A stretch of DNA of 64,000 nucleotides from Microcebus murinus (lineage: Eukaryota; Chordata; Mammalia; Primates; Cheirogaleidae): the NCBI RefSeq assembly GCF_040939455.1, contig NC_134119.1, positions 9,226,501 to 9,290,500 on the forward strand, given 5' to 3'. Below the pieces are notes generated by a model. It searched no databases. It saw only the letters and a list, made by a program, of their open reading frames with translations, and was not told the DNA's origin. Position 1 is the stretch's first letter. Every line of letters begins with the position of its first letter. Of the stretch, positions 21,228-33,309 are shown piece by piece. The translations under genes were made by a program, and so were the position numbers.

Positions 21228-21627
21228 CCCTGTTTCCCCAAAAACAAGACAGGGTCTTATATTTATTTTTCCTCAAGAAGACACCCTAGGGCTGATTTTC
21301 AGGGGATATATTATTTTCCCCTCAAAGCCTCAGCTTGCAGCACGCACAGGATGGCCGGGACCTGACAGGGGGAGCCAACCTTGTTGGTGGGGCTGCCCGC
21401 ACCTTTCCGGTCACCTCTGGGACAGTAGCTGTCACGATGGGGCAGATGAGAAGGGCTGCTCATCTTCTTTACCGCTCCACAACAAAATGCATGGGTTGTG
21501 CAGATGTGCTGCATAGCCACGCCTGTCACTAGGTCTTATTTTCGGGGTAGGGCTTATATTGCGCAAATGCTTAGAAATCCTGCTAGGGCTTATTTTTTGG
21601 GTAGGTCTTATTTTCAGGAAAACACGG
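21228..21627 (+). mobile_element. 400-bp TIR DNA transposon (MITE), copy 2
   Basis: Same element as at 12730-13129 with exactly the same length, flanked by TA at 21226-21227 and 21628-21629. A base-by-base reading finds about 22 substitutions and no indels over 400 bp (about 94-95% identity), most of them transitions. Its left end reads CCCTGTTTCCCC and the right end reverse-complements to CCGTGTTTTCC. The flanking DNA is unrelated to that of copy 1, which rules out a segmental duplication. Longer ORFs here are fortuitous; no transposase motif (DDE/DDD) is seen. Confidence 0.9.
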
Positions 21628-21631
21628 TATG

Positions 21632-22535
21632 ACTGTGATGAACTGAATGACACAGCTGTGCCCCCCAAAACACACACACCACCCCTAAAGAATAGCATCT
21701 GTGGAGCACAGCACCAATACCCCCTCTAAGGTTCAGCCACCTCTCCGGGCATTGCAAAAGAGCAATGGGATCCATTCTACCTGCAAAAATGCAAAAGTAA
21801 ATCCCCTTCCCCAGCTCTGAGGTTGAGCTCCAGCCTCCCTCCATTGCGTCTGCTCCCACCTCCAGCTCCCAAAAGTGCCCCTTGCCGTCCCTCTGGCACA
21901 GTACCCTTCAAAGGACTTTAGGTTTTCCAAATTTTAAGCTTGGAAAATTTTGCCTTTGGGCCTACCACACACAAGCTGCTGTGAAATGCTAAATGAGGCA
22001 TTTAAACAGACTTGTTGAAATTCAACCAGGCAAATTCGAAGTCTCGGTTTCCTTCTTTGCATGGCAGGGGAAATACATCAGGGAGAACAAAATACATGGT
22101 GATACCCAATAAATTACCTGCCACATTAGAACTGGTCTTCGGAGGGGTGTGTGGGGGGTGTGTGTTCCAGCTTTAGCACAGTGCCTGGTCCGTAGGTGTG
22201 AAATAGATGTTGTGGGATTCATGACACCATGATAAATTGAATTTACCTGTAGGGATGGTTCACACGTCTAGATCCTGTCTCTAATCATCTCCACTCTTCT
22301 CAGGGCCCCACAAGGCTGACTTTTTGCCTTCCAGTGGGGTTGGCTCCATGGCCTGACCAGCAGCATACCTTAGGGAGGGAGGAGAGAAACGTCCAGGTGT
22401 GAATTCTGCCCATTCTTGGTCAATATATTCATAGTCACAGACTTCTATGTTCCTTATTTCAGGGAAAAAGGAGGCCACAGCAGCCCCAGTGGCTTCTGCA
22501 GGCCAAGGAGGTAAGCTGGCAGATAATAACAACCT
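21632..22535. other. Unique DNA, no feature recognised
   Basis: Contains a short ACACACAC run at about 21670. No named repeat or exon recognised. Confidence 0.35.
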
Positions 22536-22690
22536 GTGTGAGCCACAAAAGGGCTGCAGCTTCTGTCCCGTCCTCCAAATCTCACACAAGAGTCTCTCTG
22601 TGGCCTGCCCAGCCACGCCGCAGAGAAGGGGATTCTGGGAAGTGTAGCTCAGCCTGGCCACGTGGACACTCCCAGCCAGCTGGCGGTCTT
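22536..22690 (+). mobile_element. Possible old interspersed repeat
   Basis: 'aaggggattctgggaagtgt' followed by 'agctcagcctggccacg' resembles the conserved stretch of an old LTR-type repeat ('gggaaatgtagttc'). Weak. Confidence 0.3.
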
Positions 22691-23020
22691 GCAGGATGGC
22701 CCTCAGCCAGTAAACTCTCCTGCCCTTCCTCCTTCAGGTCAAGGGGTGGAGGCCAGTGCCCCCCTGTCACCAGCCCCAGGACATGGCATTGTCCCTGGTG
22801 GTCTCTCCACACACTCTCTGCCCACACTGACTTCAATACTCTTGTCTATTCTCCTCAAAGGACCCAACTGGGCTGTGTCATCTGTCCCCTGCTGGGATCC
22901 TGACAAAGGGCACTCCTCCCCCAGGTGCAGAGGAACAAATGGAATGTGAACTGGTGGGTTTATTGATGGCTTTTCCTGGCTGCAAATATATTTGTTTAAA
23001 ACTATTAACAGAGCATCCAC
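22691..23020. other. Unique GC-richer DNA
   Basis: No gene or named repeat recognised; ORFs overlap on both strands with no domain. Confidence 0.35.
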
Positions 23021-23024
23021 AAAT

Positions 23025-23135
23025 TGAGCACCTATTTGTGCCAGATAAGGACTCTAGGGAGCCAGAGGTGGACAAAAGGCACACATTCCCCGCTGCAATG
23101 GGTCTTACAGTCTAGCAGAAAACACTGGTAATAAC
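23025..23135 (-). mobile_element. L2 LINE 3' end
   Basis: 'ttgagcacctatttgtgcca' to 'gggtcttacagtctagcaga' is the L2 3' terminus in antisense. Confidence 0.7.
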
Positions 23136-23319
23136 TATATCTGCTTCCTACAGCCTAATGTTATAGACACATAAACTTGTGATGTTCATTAAGTTTCTAG
23201 AATCTTTTGAAGAAATGTTAATGGTGACTTATAAAACATAGTTATTATGATGCTGCATCTTCAAAGACACAGTTTATTTTGTCTCTCTTTTAAGACTATT
23301 CCCCAGAATAAAAGAAAAG

Positions 23320-23520
23320 GGGACTTCTAATGAACACATGTCACATGGCTGATGCCGTGCTAGGCTCTTTATGTAAGACAACTCATTGAATGCCCACGCA
23401 ATGCCACAAGATCAGTGAGCAGAAATTATTATCACCACTAAGTAAATGGGGAAACTGAGGCTGGGAGAGGTAAAGTGACCAGCTCGAGGTCATGCATCTA
23501 CTAAGGGAAGTAGTTGAGAT
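23320..23520 (-). mobile_element. MIR SINE
   Basis: 'gatgccgtgctaggctcttt', 'ggggaaactgaggctgggag' and 'gtgaccagctcgaggtcat' are antisense MIR. Confidence 0.85.
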
Positions 23521-23539
23521 TTTTATTTTTGGTTTTGGC

Positions 23540-23745
23540 TCCCTATGTATGAGGAATCGTGCTAAGTGTTTTATTTTTTAAAACATTACATCAAGCCTAA
23601 TAAGGTAGATTTTATTACTACCCTTTCTTTTACACAAGAAGGAACTTCGGTGTAGAAAAGACACAAAAATATATAAAGCAGTAGAGTCAGGCACTGAACG
23701 CAGCTCTGCCTGATTCCCAAACCCACCAGCTCCCTGCGCTGCAGC
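23540..23745 (-). mobile_element. MIR SINE, second copy in tandem
   Basis: 'ggaatcgtgctaagtgtttt', 'aaggtagattttattactac' and 'aacgcagctctgcctgattc' are antisense MIR, adjacent to and oriented like the previous copy. Confidence 0.7.
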
Positions 23746-24925
23746 AGAGCCCGTAAAACACAATTGGCACGGCATTTGTTAAGGCTGCGTTTCAATCCTG
23801 AATCTCTTTCTCCATAAATACAGAGAGAGATCTACATATCTATAAAGATATAGCCCCACATATCCATTACATTCTATTCAACGCATAATACAGATATTCT
23901 ATCTAATGCTTCAAGCTGTTCTCCTTCCAGTATTGAATTATTTGCCTCTCCCAACCTCCATTAACCAAGTTTGGGGGGGAAAACTAGCTGCCACATAAGT
24001 CTTGATGAGAATAAAATCTCTTTATTACTATTATTATTCCCCTAATGGTCTGTGCAGTATCGTACATAACTTTTTAGTCCTTCATAAAATTCCGTTGATA
24101 AACATTTGACAACTTGTTACAATTTTAAAACTTTCATTGCCGGATCTGTGCTGGCACCGCTGGAATCTAACAATGTGATATGAAGGCAGCCACGGTAGCT
24201 TTCTGTGATGCCATAAAGAATTTTGCAGCCTCTCTAGCACCTAATTTATGACATGTGCACTGATGAACGATCAAGATTCACTATTTGCCATTATAAGAAA
24301 CAGGCCAACCAATTCATAATTTTCAGGAAAGCTGGTTTTAACAGCCCTATTAGTTTTACAATTCCGACTTTTGTAAGCTTCAATTTGTTATGTTTAAGTT
24401 ATTTGCTCTGAGGAGTTTGAGTGCTCTTACTGGGGCCTTAAGGTCTATTTTTCCAAACAGAGTTTGCAGAGAAAGACGATGGCGGTACCCAAAGTTCAAT
24501 TAAGATAAACTCTGAAAGTCAAAGGAAAATCTATGGATGTCCATTCCAGTTGAAAATACACAGAGACTTTTCACCTCTCTTCTGTTTATTAAAAATATAT
24601 GTATAATAAACTAGAAATGATTTGTATTGTGGTCTATAGACGACACTACAGTTTTTAGACATTTGCTAAACTAGATCCTGTTCCTAAAATTCACAGTATT
24701 AATCCCTTTGTCTATTGAGGGATATGAGGAATGGTTAAAAAATGTTAAAATAAGTAAGACAGAGTCAAAAGGCACATTTGATTCTGGGCCATACCTGTTC
24801 AAATGCATCAGCTTAAAAATAGGGTTTTATATGTGCCTAAAATATTTACCAATATATGCATAGTCCTTATATATGTATTCAACCATGCAATAAATAATTT
24901 TTAAGTACCTAGTACAGTAGTTGAG
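23746..24925. other. Repeat-poor DNA, candidate conserved non-coding stretch at 24120-24560
   Basis: About 1.2 kb without named repeats. The part from 24120 to 24560 has balanced complexity and retains isolated CpGs ('gacgatggcggtacccaaag'). No exon recognised. Conservation is an inference. Confidence 0.3.
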
Positions 24926-24929
24926 AAAC

Positions 24930-25195
24930 CACAACCTCTAGACCTAACTCAGCTCTCAGCGTGTTTTTTGTATGGTCCATAAGCTAAGAATGATTTTTCC
25001 ATTTCTTAAATCAAAAGAACAATATTTCCTGGCATATGAAAATTATATGAAATTTAAATTTATGGTGTCTGTAAATAAAGTTTTATCAGAACTCAGCCAC
25101 ATGCATCTGTTTATGTATTATCTATGGCTGCTTGAGCTCAGTAGGGTCTACAGAGCCCTGTGACCCACAAAGCCTAAAATATTTATTATCTGTCC
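24930..25195 (+). mobile_element. Old hAT-like MITE
   Basis: 'gtaaataaagttttatcaga', 'tatctatggctgcttgagct' and 'cacaaagcctaaaatattta' match the same family as at 412. Confidence 0.7.
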
Positions 25196-25770
25196 CTGAT
25201 CTATTACATGCCAGGTACTGGAGATGGAAAAAAATAAATAAATAAAACGGTGAAAAGGAAAACAGAGCAAGCGCTGCCCTCACTGAGGGCAGCAGTAAAT
25301 ACATCAAATGGTCACAGTGCTATGGAGAAAAGTAACTCGGGGGAGAGTGGAGGAACTAATATTTTACATCAAGTGGCTGAGAAGTCCTCCTTGACCCACA
25401 TGCAGAGGAATCCTGGAAATGGGAGCAGGAACCCTGTGGGCGGCTGGGAGTAAGGCAGACCAGGAAGAAAGCAAGTGCAAAGGCCCTGGGGAGACAAGTG
25501 TGGCAAATCAGGAGTGAGAAGGGGGTGGAGGGAGTCGTAGTAGGAGGGGTAGCTGGTGGCCAGAACACACAGGCCATGGCAGGTCTGGGCATCCACTCTG
25601 GGGGAGATGGAAGTCATTCAAGAGTTTGAAAAGAGGAAAGATAGGAATTGAAACTAGACTGTGTCAGGGCAGGAGCTGAAGTTGGGAGACTGTTAAAAGA
25701 TCATTCCAATAATTCAGGTGGCTTAAACAAGGATGGTAGCAGTGAAGGATGGATAAGCGTGGTTGCCAGA
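25196..25770 (-). mobile_element. L2 LINE 3' region, extended
   Basis: Antisense L2 landmarks in order: 'aagcgctgccctcactgagg', 'gtgctatggagaaaagtaac', 'gcaagtgcaaaggccctggg', 'caggccatggcaggtctggg' and 'aaaagatcattccaataatt'. The overlapping ORFs are not genes. Confidence 0.8.
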
Positions 25771-25914
25771 AAAGAGGAAAAAGGAAGCTAGAAAAACAGG
25801 TACTATTTAGGACCCAGGGGAATGACACACACCTCTGTAAACATCTCACATGTTTCAGTAAGTGAAATCTATATTTTTCTTATCATGAAGTAGCACTGGC
25901 CAGAATGCAGGGAG

Positions 25915-26135
25915 GCTAATTTGGTAATAGTATCAAAATCCCTTCAAAGAAGTATCCAATTTCTCTTCTGGGAATTTATCCTAAGGTTAAGATTAAAGGT
26001 GTGCACAATATTATTCACCACACTATGCAGAGCATCAAAAACTTGGAAACAACCTAAATGTCCATCCACAGAGGTTAGATTCAAAACATGCTATGCCATC
26101 AATGAGAAGAGAGGAAGGAGAAAGTGCAGGGGTTC
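25915..26135 (+). mobile_element. L1M LINE fragment
   Basis: 'cttctgggaatttatcctaa' and 'ggaaacaacctaaatgtcca' are conserved L1M ORF2 3' motifs. A very similar fragment lies at 28580. Confidence 0.7.
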
Positions 26136-28579
26136 AGATTCTGGAAGTTTCTCTAAAGTGGAAGACCAGGTGCACTAGGCATAAGAGGAGGAAAGGGCTG
26201 GAAAAATCAGAGGTTGCTTATAAAAAGTAACTCTCAGATTTCAGAAGTGGGATTGTCTTGATGTTGAATATGTCCAGAGCATACCCTTAGGAATGACATG
26301 GAGCAAAAGGAATCACCATCAGAAGTTGGGAAGTCAAAGCAGCTTGAGGGGACTGTAACAGGTGTCTCAACCCCATCCCATCCAATAGTCTCCTTTATAA
26401 TATAACACCCCCTTTTCTACCCCCTAAAATGAAATAATACAAATTTTCTGCCTGTGTAATATTTTTTTAAAAAATCATGATAAAGCTCCAACTCTAGTAT
26501 AAATAAGATCAAAAGGATATAATTTATAATAATTAATATGTATTTCAGTATGTCTTAGGCACAGCAGCTATATTAGAAGACCTCATAAAGTGGGCTGATC
26601 CTCATAGTTATATGCTAAAGTCCCCCGAACACAGTAGCTTCAAATACAGACCGATGAGGTGTGTTGAATGGGTGACTTAAATACCAGGCTGGAATTGCCA
26701 TCAGGAACATGATTTTTTTACATGGTAAAAAACTCTTGGTGAATTTCCAAACAAAACAGAATACAATTCTCCTTCAACTGGTACAAATTGTATTCAGATT
26801 GTACAAGGAATATTTTGTGCTATCTATAAAAAAATGGAATTTGGTTCCAAGTCCAAATAATTATAATTAGGTTTTTTAATGACCTGACTTTCTGACAGGA
26901 GGCTAGAAACTTGTGCAGGATGTGGAACAATCCTTCCTTGTGCTGGACTAGCCCTCCCATGGCAGGATGTTGAGTAACCTGGCCCTTGCTCACTAATTCA
27001 ACATAGATGTCGAAACCTTTGAGAATATTGTCTGACTTGGAGGAAAAAATAATGTTGTGATTCAGGAACCAAAGTCTTCCACAAATGAGGAGGGTGACCA
27101 GAAGGAAAGCAGATAACCACAGAGGGAGGATCAGTACTGTGATGGTCAATGTTTAATAACTGGCTCTGACTTGTAGCACTGGCCAATGTACATGGTGTAA
27201 ATACTCCTGCTACAGCCAATTTTAAGCTACAGACATGATGTTGTTGAACACGGAAGGTGGAAGGTGCCTCCAGCAAACCACAGGGATAGGTAGAGGTTGA
27301 GTGGTGCAGGCAAATGGCACAAACCTCAAATGAATAGAAATTTTTATATGAAGGTGTAGGGGCAGTCATCTGAAAGACGCATCAGTGAGTGAGATATCAC
27401 CAACTCCACTTCCTAACCCAGAAGGACACAGGTGATACAGGAATAAACATCTCCCCTTGATGAAAAGGTGACCTCAGGAATTCAACTGAGTGGGAAGAGA
27501 AGAAATCATTCTTTTTAAAGTGGATAAGGATTTAGCAGAGTTTGTTTACTGGGAAACAGAATTCTGGAAGAAAACAAAAAGACAGGGAAGGGAGGAGATG
27601 TTCTGGAGAGAAGGTAGCAAAGGGAGGCTAGGTAAAGAAATCTCCAGCACAGAACACGTTCAGGGTGTGACCAAGGGTGACAGAGAGCCTCTCCCATTCC
27701 AAACCAAATCTGACAGCCATAAAGGAGGTAGTACTTCAGCGAATTCGTCTTACACACAGTCATCAAATTATTATAATTTAGCTTCAGCAACTACAGTAGC
27801 TGCTCAAAAAACACATTACTACAGTAGAGCTCTGCGGAATATTTTGCACATACAGCAAACGTGGCAAATTTTGCCACTTCATTGACTTTGTGAAACTGAA
27901 AGATCTCCCCCTTTGTCTTGCAGAGTTTCACTAATTGCGTCGTTAACAGAGGGCCATTTGACCACCATGGAGGAGAAGAGAACTACTTTTTCTACATTTC
28001 AAGGGGAAATGCAAGTTAAAACAGGAAAATGCTCATGCCTTCATGTCTTCGTGGTACAGAACCCATAGGAGACAGGCTAGTTAAGTAATTACAAAGATGT
28101 CATCTTAAAAAATCAAAAGAATCGACTTCTTTCATGTACAATTGGCATAAATGAATGACCAATCTCAGTTTCTCGATCTTCATAATATGGACACTCTTTG
28201 ATGAAGACTGAAAGGCAGGGTGATTGCAGTCTCAGCACAGGAAGAAAAGGTCTGAAGGGAAAGGGATGAATGTGAGAGAGCAAATAAAGGCAGAGTCCAC
28301 GAGAACGGATATGGCAGAAGTGGGAACCCGCAAACTCTTGCCAGAGGTGTATGGTCTCTGGAGGTAGGATCCGCTGACAGGAATGGTGATGGGTGGAGTC
28401 GTGGGCCTGAGCACACTGACAAATTTTAATGCCCTTGAAAGGGACCCGAATGACTAACGGATGTACTATATGACTACCGAGAACTTCAGTGATCTACTAC
28501 GTATGTGAGAAGAAAGAATAAAATATGTGATATAAAAGAAAATGTGTCTGGAAAACATTATGCCTGTAGTTATAATTAA
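26136..28579. other. Mostly unique DNA
   Basis: About 2.4 kb with no repeat I can name. AT-rich near 26450-26560. ORFs are short and have no domain. A splice-acceptor-like pyrimidine tract plus CAG occurs at about 27905-27923, but no open exon follows. Confidence 0.35.
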
Positions 28580-28760
28580 AAGTGCCATGAATTTATCCTA
28601 AAGTTACAATGAAAGATGTGTGCAATATTATTCACCACTCTCTGCAGAACATCAAAAACATGGAAACAACCTAAGTGTCCTTCCACAGGGGACACAGGCT
28701 CACAGCAAACTATGCAGCCGGATGAGAAGACAGAAGAAAGTGGAAAGATCAAGCTATGAG
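28580..28760 (+). mobile_element. L1M LINE fragment, second copy
   Basis: 'gaatttatcctaaagttaca', 'gcaatattattcaccactct' and 'ggaaacaacctaagtgtcct' parallel the fragment at 25960. Same L1 region, same orientation. Confidence 0.7.
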
Positions 28761-28929
28761 TTGGCTCAATTCTGTTCCAGTTAGGGCCATTAGTGTCCCT
28801 TGGTATTTGCAAATGTGACTCAACTGATGCCAATTAACTTTATGACCACGTTACAAATGGGGATTCAGCTAGAGAGAGTCACGGTGGGCCACATAGCAAG
28901 AAGGCACTTGAAGTAGAACTCTAGCAGTG

Positions 28930-29175
28930 TGTGTGTTAAGAACACAGACTCTAAAGTCAGATCTGGGCTTGAATTCTGACATCTCACAGCACCTGACAGT
29001 GTGACCCTGGGCAAGTCAGTTGAACTCACTGAGCCTGAGTTTCCTTTTCTGTAAAATGGGGATTAAATGGTACCTACATCCTGGGGTTGAAATAAGGATT
29101 AAATTAGGTGATGCACAGAAGTGGTTAACAGTGACTGACATCTATTACATCTGCTATAAATGTTGACTGCTAGCA
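28930..29175 (+). mobile_element. MIR SINE, near full length
   Basis: 'aagaacacagactctaaagt', 'gtgaccctgggcaagtcagt', 'ttctgtaaaatggggattaa' and 'gtggttaacagtgactgaca' run in MIR sense order. Confidence 0.9.
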
Positions 29176-29349
29176 ACAATTGTAATATGAACAAGATTGT
29201 CATCAATGTTTATGTAGGGGTAGACCAAATCCAAAGCAATAGTCATGAAGAACAGGAAATGGGTTTACAAACCAGAGGCCTATACTCAATTCTAATCACT
29301 TATTTGGTTCAGGTATACTTTTTCTGTGCCTGAAGTAAATTTGTCCAAA

Positions 29350-29495
29350 AAATGTAAAGTGAGTATTTACCATGACCTAGGCAGTGACCCAGGTGCTGGG
29401 GTTACAGCAGTGAATTAAAGGGACCGAAGTCCTTGCTGTCATGTAGCTTACATTCCAGTGAGGAAAGACCAAAAACAACTAAAAATAAATAGAAT
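29350..29495 (-). mobile_element. L2 LINE 3' end
   Basis: 'ccaggtgctggggttacagc' to 'atgtagcttacattccagtg' is antisense L2. Confidence 0.85.
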
Positions 29496-29507
29496 AATAC
29501 AGAGCAA

Positions 29508-29555
29508 CAGTTCTCAAAGTGTGGCCTCTGGATCAGCAACATTAGGATCACCTGG
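29508..29555 (-). mobile_element. MER20 stub
   Basis: 'cagttctcaaagtgtggcct' and 'ttaggatcacctgg' are one end of a MER20-type MITE, cut off by the LTR that follows. Confidence 0.65.
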
Positions 29556-29990
29556 TGTGGTGGTTAATTTTGCGTGTCAACTTGACTGTGTTAAGGAATA
29601 CTTGATAGCTGGTTAAATGTTATTTCTGGATATGTCTGTGAGGATGAATCCAGAAGAGATTAGGATTTGAGACTGTAGACTGCATAAACATCACTCCCTC
29701 CCCATTGTGGGGCAGGCATCATCCAGTACATTCAAGGCCTAAATAGAACAAAAAGGCCAAAAAAGGGCAAATTCACTCTCTCTTCTTGAGCTGGGACACC
29801 CCTCCTCTCCTGCCCTCAGACATTGCAGCTCCGGGTTCTTGGGCCTTCGAACTCCAGGACTTACATGAGTGCCCCTGTCCCCAACTGTGTCAGGACCTTG
29901 GCCTTGGAGTGAGGGTTGCACCCCTGGCTCCCCTAGTTCTCAGGTCTTTGGACTCAGAATGAATGACACTCCAGCAGCAGCAAAGGGAAG
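29556..29990 (+). mobile_element. Ancient LTR
   Basis: Begins 'tgtggtggttaattttgcgt' and continues 'gtcaacttgactgtgttaag', 'ggatatgtctgtgaggatga', 'ggcaggcatcatccagtaca', 'taaatagaacaaaaaggcca' and 'gttctcaggtctttggactc'. This is a common mammalian LTR whose formal name I am not certain of. Truncated at the 3' end. Confidence 0.65.
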
Positions 29991-30164
29991 CCACTGCCTT
30001 CAGATGATTCCAGTGATCACCTGATGCCACGGGGCCTCGTGGGCCACTGGACGGTCTTTGGCAAATGAGAAAATAGAAAGTCACTGGAAGGCTTGAGTGC
30101 AAAGACAGCATGGCCTGAGTTAAGTTCAAAAGGCTCCTTGGGCTGTTGTCTAGATATGTCTTGC
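29991..30164. other. Unassigned sequence
   Basis: No recognisable element. Confidence 0.35.
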
Positions 30165-30842
30165 CTCCATATACACACATATATATACACGTCAGATACA
30201 TATATTATATAGAATTATTTATATAGAATCATATAGCTATATATAGTATGCAGAATTATATAATTATATGTACATATACATAAGTGTATATATTATGTAA
30301 TATATACATATAATTTTAATATATAGACTATATCATTATATTACACATAACAAATATATAGATAGAATTATATTATAGATTATATACATACATATAGATA
30401 TATTATATAGAATTCTATATAACTATATAGAATTATATATAGCTATATAATAAATAGAAATATATAATATAATTACATTATATGTATATATACACATAAT
30501 TATATATAATATATACATATATAATTTAGTACATAGCTATGTAATTCTATATAATATATACAAATATATATTAGTACATAGCTATGTAATTCTATATAAT
30601 ATATACAAATATATATTATATACACACATGCATATATTATATATATTATATTTATATAGAATTATATATAACTACAGAATTATATATACAGGTATATATA
30701 ATACATAGAATTATATAATTATATAAACATATACATGTGTACAAATTCTATATTATATATAATTATTTTTAAGACATAGAATTATGTAATTATATACATA
30801 TAAGTACAGTTGTATTACATGTTACACACACGCACACACACC
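30165..30842. repeat. Large AT-rich (TA)n-type tract
   Basis: About 650 bp dominated by ATATAT, AGAATTATAT and AGCTATATA motifs, ending in a short (CA)n run (about 30823-30842). It contains a perfect 45-bp direct tandem duplication (30527-30571 and 30572-30616). It is highly self-complementary, so cruciform or slippage behaviour is expected. Confidence 0.95.
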
Positions 30843-31069
30843 CCAGCAGGACAGGGACACCAGCAGGGAAACACTACCACACTCCAGGCAGAGTTGATAG
30901 TGGCTGGGGCAGAGGTAGAGCGAAGGAGGCGGAAGTGGTGAGGTTATGAACACACTTTACAGATGAGCCGCAGGGTTTGCTGGTGGGTGGAATACGGGCT
31001 GTGAGAACAGGAGGAGTCCAGCGTGACTCAGTCTCTCAGAGTTAGAACCCCAACATGTCTGGTTCAGCT
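30843..31069. other. Unique GC-richer DNA
   Basis: No named repeat or gene recognised. Confidence 0.35.
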
Positions 31070-31237
31070 GAGTGTAACATACTCTACCACTGAAGGGTCG
31101 TGGCTCCGCCACTTGGCAGCTATGTGTTCCTAGGCAAGTTACTTAACTCCTCTGTGCCCCAGTCGCAGCCCCTCAAAAAAGGGAATATTAATAATGACAT
31201 TATACACCTAAAAGTATGACCTAAAAGTTCAGCACTT
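31070..31237 (+). mobile_element. MIR SINE, interrupted by Alu
   Basis: 'gctccgccacttggcagcta', 'aggcaagttacttaactcct' and 'gggaatattaataatgacat' are sense MIR. It continues after 31604 as 'gctcagcactcaagtacc'. Confidence 0.8.
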
Positions 31238-31603
<366 letters not shown>

Positions 31604-32030
31604 AAGCTCAGCACTCAAGTACCTTCTCCATCAAAAGGAGTATTAAATGAATGGTAGCTAGATTGTTATTAGACTAAAATGGATATGCTGAATAATGTTT
31701 CCCCATTCGGCATATAATTTAGAAATGTACAATTGTTATTTTTGGTTTTTAAAAACCCACGTTGATCTTTATGTAGGATGTACACTAATAAACAAAAGTG
31801 AAAAATTATCCATCCATTCCACCAACATTCACTGAGTGCTCCTCAGTGACAGGCCCTGTTCGAGGTTCTTGAGAAACAGAGAAAGTGAGACACAGCCTGG
31901 AGGAGACTGAGCAGTGGAGCAGCTGGCAGCCTACGGTGTGATAAGCTCCATCTAGGGGCTCTCAAACCCCAAAACTCAACCTGGACCATCAAAAGAGGCT
32001 TCCAGAGGTCATGCCCCGGGGGTGTATGTG
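31604..32030. other. Remainder of MIR, then unique DNA
   Basis: No gene or further repeat recognised. Confidence 0.35.
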
Positions 32031-32035
32031 GAGCA

Positions 32036-32258
32036 GGATTTCTCAGCCTTGGCACTGTTGACATTTTAGACCAGATAATTCTTTGGAGTTGGCGGGGAGG
32101 GGGTCTTATACATTATTAGAGGAAATTTAGCAGCACGTGGCTTCTATCCATGAAATGACATTAGCTCCCTCCCTCCTAGTTGTGGCAACCAAAACTGTCT
32201 ACAGACATTGCTAGATGTATCCTTAGGGACATAATCACCCCCAGTTGAAAACTATAGG
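32036..32258 (-). mobile_element. MER5A-type hAT MITE
   Basis: 'tctcagccttggcactgttg', 'acattttagaccagataatt' and 'acagacattgctagatgtat' are antisense MER5A. Confidence 0.85.
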
Positions 32259-32380
32259 TCTCAGAGGCCAGTAGGAGTTATCCAAGGGAAGAAAAGGAGG
32301 TTTCCAAAATTTCAAGCAAGTGCCAAATAGAAGCACTTGGGCTGGGGGGAAGAAAAATGAAGACAAGAACAGATATGATG

Positions 32381-32784
<404 letters not shown>

Positions 32785-33305
32785 TCACAGTGAATGACTG
32801 AAATTTAAATCCAAACTGGCCTAAGCAAAAAGAGAAAAGAGGGAAAAAAAGGAAAATAAAAACAAGTGAATTGGCTAATAATGTATTTGGGCCAGCTAGT
32901 TTCAGGTACAATAGAATCCAGGTGTTCCAACAGTGTCCTCAGGAATCCATTTCTTTCACCTCTCCCCTCTGCTTTCCTCTGCATGGGCTTCAGTGTCCCA
33001 AGAGGAGGCAAAAATGCCAGGACTACCTCCAGGATTACATTAAAGCAGTGAAGCAACGCCAGCAAAAAGAGCAATCTCTTCACTGCTGGTCACATCGAGG
33101 ACCCAGGACCAAGTCTCTTTGTCCCAGCGTGGGCTCCACTGGCAACTCTAAACCAATCTCTGTAGCCACAGCGATGTGCAGTATTGAGGAGCCACGTCTG
33201 GGTCACATGCCCCCATCCCTGCCCTGGGAGCCAGAAGTGGGAAGAACGCCATCCCAATCGCATATTCTGAAACAGTACAGCAGACAGACTAATGGAGTTC
33301 CTGGC
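32785..33305 (+). mobile_element. Ancient interspersed repeat (unnamed)
   Basis: 'aatccaaactggcctaagca', 'gctttcctctgcatgggctt', 'ctccaggattacattaaagc' and 'gggtcacatgcccccatccc' match a dispersed mammalian repeat I recognise by its conserved phrases but cannot name securely. The ORFs here (up to 145 codons) run through it and are not genes. Confidence 0.5.
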
Positions 33306-33309
33306 TGAA

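Noticed and set aside
21085..21516. 143-codon ORF covering TIR element copy 2
   Set aside because: The frame is partly shared with copy 1, but it has no transposase motif and extends into unrelated flank. It is a by-product of the transposon sequence.
12728..21629. Segmental duplication explaining the two 400-bp copies
   Set aside because: Similarity stops exactly at the TA-flanked ends and the flanks are unrelated, so transposition is the better explanation.
27905..27923. Possible splice acceptor (pyrimidine tract plus CAG)
   Set aside because: No open exon or matching donor follows. Such tracts are common by chance.
31070..31237. tRNA gene
   Set aside because: MIR elements are tRNA-derived SINEs. 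No intact cloverleaf is present here or in the other MIR copies.
32866..33308. Overlapping ORFs of 145 and 61 codons
   Set aside because: They lie inside an ancient dispersed repeat with overlapping frames on the other strand. No domain.
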